From Niallia taxi (GTDB lineage: Bacteria > Bacillota > Bacilli > Bacillales > Cytobacillaceae): 64,000 nucleotides of DNA. The position numbers and the translations under genes are program-made. Below are positions 62,005-64,000 of this stretch, piece after piece. The notes under the pieces were generated by a model that did not search any database, had not been told where the DNA came from, and saw nothing but the letters and a program-made list of their open reading frames with translations. The stretch covers positions 124,001-188,000 of the forward strand of contig NZ_RZTZ01000005.1 in assembly GCF_004005475.1 (NCBI RefSeq), read 5' to 3'. The first letter of the stretch is position 1; each line of letters opens with the position of its first letter.

Positions 62005-62481
62005 ATGGCAAAAGGCAAAACGAATGCAATGCGCATTCTCGACGGTCTCCACATCTCCTATACCACCCATTCTTACGAAAATAAGGATGGAAAAATTGAC
62101 GGCATTTCGGTAGCAGAAAAAATAGGTGTCGATAAAAGACAGGTATTTAAAACGCTTGTTGTACAAGATGGGGAAAAGGAGCCGTATGTATTCATCATCC
62201 CAGTCCAAGCTGAGCTTGATTTAAAAAAGGCAGCAAAGGCAGTGCAAGCAAAAAAAGTCGAGATGGCACCTGTAAAGGATATTCAAAAGCTAACAGGCTA
62301 TATAAGAGGTGGATGCTCACCGATTGGCATGAAGAAAAAATATCAAACAATTCTTGATGACAGTGCAGAGGGGCTGCCATCTATTGTCGTGAGTGGTGGC
62401 AAAATAGGCTTACAGATGGAGCTGGAAGTGAGTAATCTTATTCAAGCAACAGACGCAGCAGTAGTGAATGTTCTTTCATAA
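62005..62481 (+). CDS. ybaK: Cys-tRNA(Pro) deacylase (YbaK/EbsC family)
   Basis: 158 residues. YbaK hydrolyses cysteine wrongly attached to tRNA-Pro. The conserved lysine-containing region DKRQVFKTLVV and the GGCSPIGMKK loop match the family. It is compact, cytoplasmic and apparently monocistronic. A hairpin between it and the next gene could act both as a weak transcription stop and as a cover for the next ribosome site. Confidence 0.93.
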   Translation: MAKGKTNAMRILDGLHISYTTHSYENKDGKIDGISVAEKIGVDKRQVFKTLVVQDGEKEPYVFIIPVQAELDLKKAAKAVQAKKVEMAPVKDIQKLTGYIRGGCSPIGMKKKYQTILDDSAEGLPSIVVSGGKIGLQMELEVSNLIQATDAAVVNVLS

Positions 62482-62497
62482 AAAAAGCACAACTTTT

Positions 62498-62540
62498 CCT
62501 TCTGGGCATAGCATATGTAAAGATAAATGCCCAGAAGGAG
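62498..62540 (+). promoter_or_regulatory. Hairpin masking the ribosome site of the SDR gene
   Basis: CCTTCTGGGCAT (62498-62509) and ATGCCCAGAAGG (62527-62538) are exact 12-base complements around a 17-base loop. The second arm contains most of the AGAAGGAG ribosome site of the gene starting at 62551, so the fold would block translation until melted. Confidence 0.7.
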
Positions 62541-62550
62541 TGCAAAAACA

Positions 62551-63450
62551 ATGTATCCAGAATATCCGTATTATGATCATAAGCAAGAAGTAAAGAATAC
62601 ACCAATTGCTTTTCCACCACAGCATCAGAACAGAATGCCAGGCTTTGAGTATGAAATGAATCCACGGCCGATTTCCGAAAACCCTAACTATAAAGGCAGT
62701 GGCAAGCTAAAGGGAAAAGTAGCGATTATTACTGGCGGGGACAGCGGTATTGGCAGGGCAGCGGCATATGCCTTCGTTAAGGAAGGTGCAAAGGTCGTTA
62801 TCGTTTACTTAAATGAACATAGAGATGCCCAAGAAACAGAGCAGAGAATCAATCAGCTTGGTGGAGAGAGCCTGTTCATTGCAGCAGATCTTAGAGTCGA
62901 GGAAAACGCTGCAGTTGTCGCACAGCAGGCAATCCAACGCTTTGGGAAAATTGATATATTAGTCAATAATCACGCGGTCCAATTTGTTCAAAAAAGCATT
63001 CTTGATATTACAAAGGAACAATTAACTAATACCTTTGAAACAAATATATTCTCCTTCTTTTACTTAATAAAAGCAGTTCTGCCTCATTTAAAGGCGGGAA
63101 GCTCGATCATTAATACTACCTCTGTTACCGCATATGAGGGAAATAAGGATTTAATCGATTACTCGGCAACAAAGGGAGCTATTCTTACATTGACGAGATC
63201 ATTGTCGATGTCATTGGCAAAAAAGAAAATCAGAGTGAATGCCATTGCGCCAGGACCGATTTGGACACCATTAATTCCAGCAAGCTTTTCTGAAAAGAAT
63301 GTTATGACATTCGGGATAGATACGCCATGGAAAAGGGCAGGCCAGCCTTTTGAGCTCGCACCTGCTTATGTTTATTTAGCTTCAGATGACTCTGGCTATA
63401 CGACAGGGGAAGTAATTCATATAAATGGCGGTCAGATGGTAACGACATAA
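62551..63450 (+). CDS. Short-chain dehydrogenase (general-stress YhxC/YhxD type)
   Basis: 299 residues from the ATG after AAGGAG. An N-terminal tail rich in Tyr/Pro (MYPEYPYYDHK) and PQHQNRMPGFEYEMNPRP precedes the Rossmann domain, as in YhxC/YhxD and related stress dehydrogenases. The NAD(P) motif is TGGDSGIGRAAAYAF, and the catalytic Tyr and Lys are in IDYSATKGA. ILVNNHAVQ is a variant of the usual NNAG. The substrate is unknown. Confidence 0.88.
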   Translation: MYPEYPYYDHKQEVKNTPIAFPPQHQNRMPGFEYEMNPRPISENPNYKGSGKLKGKVAIITGGDSGIGRAAAYAFVKEGAKVVIVYLNEHRDAQETEQRINQLGGESLFIAADLRVEENAAVVAQQAIQRFGKIDILVNNHAVQFVQKSILDITKEQLTNTFETNIFSFFYLIKAVLPHLKAGSSIINTTSVTAYEGNKDLIDYSATKGAILTLTRSLSMSLAKKKIRVNAIAPGPIWTPLIPASFSEKNVMTFGIDTPWKRAGQPFELAPAYVYLASDDSGYTTGEVIHINGGQMVTT

Positions 63451-63461
63451 AAAATGGCAGC

Positions 63462-63498
63462 AAAAAAGATGAGGAAGTTTATGCCTCATCTTTTTTTA
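63462..63498. terminator. Bidirectional terminator
   Basis: AAAAAAGATGAGG / CCTCATCTTTTTT stem between convergent genes with runs of A and T on both sides. Confidence 0.9.
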
Positions 63499-64000
63499 AT
63501 AAGAACTCTGGATGATCCAGTTCATAAAATTGTCTATAACGTTCGTTTCCAAGAAGCTCTTGATGTGTGCCTCTCATCACAATTTTGCCTGCTTCCATAA
63601 ATAAGATTTCATCCATCTGTTCCACCCCAACTAAATGGTGGGTAATCCAGATGATTGACTTTCCTGCTAGGGAGGCAAAAATGGTCTGAAGCAGTTCCTT
63701 TTCTGTACGAGGGTCCAAGCTTGCATTCGGTTCGTCTAATATGACAACCGGCGTGTCCTTTAAGAGAATTCTAGCTAAAGCGACACGCTGTCTTTCACCA
63801 CCAGAAAAGCGCTGGCCTGTTTCCTGCATAAAGGTATCAAGCCCTTCTGGCAGTTTGTTCACTAAGTCCTGCAGCTGTGCTAGTTTAATTGCCTTAGTCA
63901 ACTCATTTTCTCCCGCGTCATCTGAGCCTAGCAGCAAATTATTTCTTAGTGTTGTATCAAATAGATGGGGACTTTGGTTTAAAACAGAAATGATGGCTGA
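63479..64000 (-). CDS. cydD: CydD/CydC-type ABC exporter, C-terminal ATPase part only
   Basis: The frame runs in from the window edge and ends at 63479, giving about the last 173 residues. SVLNQSPHLFDTTLRNN is the Q-loop region and FSGGERQRVALARILL the signature; VVILDEPNASLDP is Walker B with Asn in place of the usual Thr. ITHHLVGVEQMDEILF is the H-loop. This stretch follows B. subtilis CydD, part of the glutathione/cysteine exporter needed for cytochrome bd assembly. The membrane domain is outside the window. Confidence 0.82.
   Translation of the reverse strand, partial: SAIISVLNQSPHLFDTTLRNNLLLGSDDAGENELTKAIKLAQLQDLVNKLPEGLDTFMQETGQRFSGGERQRVALARILLKDTPVVILDEPNASLDPRTEKELLQTIFASLAGKSIIWITHHLVGVEQMDEILFMEAGKIVMRGTHQELLGNERYRQFYELDHPEFLLKKDEA

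Overview
The window looks like chromosomal DNA from a low-GC, spore-former-type Firmicute of the family Bacillaceae. Supporting genes are TnrA, YkoEDC, a Yuk-type VIIb secretion system, AdeR/Ald, CydD-like and NiaP proteins, strong AGGAGG ribosome sites, frequent GTG/TTG starts, cre boxes and Rex-type operators. The genus is not certain. No rRNA, tRNA, CRISPR array, transposase or phage gene was seen.

Layout. 1-5.1 kb: a cut-off FAD oxidoreductase, an alkyltransferase-like protein, an alpha/beta hydrolase, and a lactate permease/lactate dehydrogenase pair behind a Rex-type site. 5.3-9.2 kb: a TPP-riboswitch operon for thiamine-precursor salvage (tenA-ykoE-ykoD-ykoC). 9.3-19.5 kb: an orphan trehalose PTS gene with paired operators, a Gfo/Idh oxidoreductase, two convergent MATE pumps, a niacin transporter, a stand-alone EIIC-like gene behind a leader peptide and terminator, and a water-forming NADH oxidase behind three Rex-like sites. 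19.9-21.1 kb: a small HTH protein and 3-methyladenine glycosylase. 21.2-27.9 kb: a beta-glycoside PTS operon (PRD activator, EIIC, mannonate dehydratase, GH1, EIIB, EIIA). 27.9-38.3 kb: BASS transporter, NAD(P)-binding protein, nitrate/sulfonate-type ABC importer, ChbG deacetylase, PucR-type regulator with alanine dehydrogenase, and an ABC-2 exporter.

38.3-48.6 kb: a GC-rich palindromic repeat, then on the minus strand malY, malX, an RpiR regulator and an M20 amidohydrolase, a 45-residue ORF with its own terminator, then tnrA, a split ThrE exporter, and an RpiR/GH4 pair. 48.8-59.7 kb: a complete type VIIb secretion operon (yukE, yukD, yukC, yukBA, yueB, yueC) followed by two LXG partner genes and only the first ~26 codons of what looks like an LXG toxin. 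60.2-64 kb: a TrxR-like flavoprotein, methyltransferase, YbaK deacylase, a stress-type SDR with an SD-masking hairpin, and the 3' end of a CydD-like ABC gene.

The main theme is carbon-source choice and redox balance: several PTS systems with cre boxes, and Rex-type sites on lactate and NADH-oxidase genes. The observations most worth following are the truncated LXG effector behind an intact secretion operon, the leader-peptide/attenuator region at 16.5-16.8 kb, the mannonate dehydratase inside a beta-glucoside PTS operon, and the malXY genes next to an M20 amidase.
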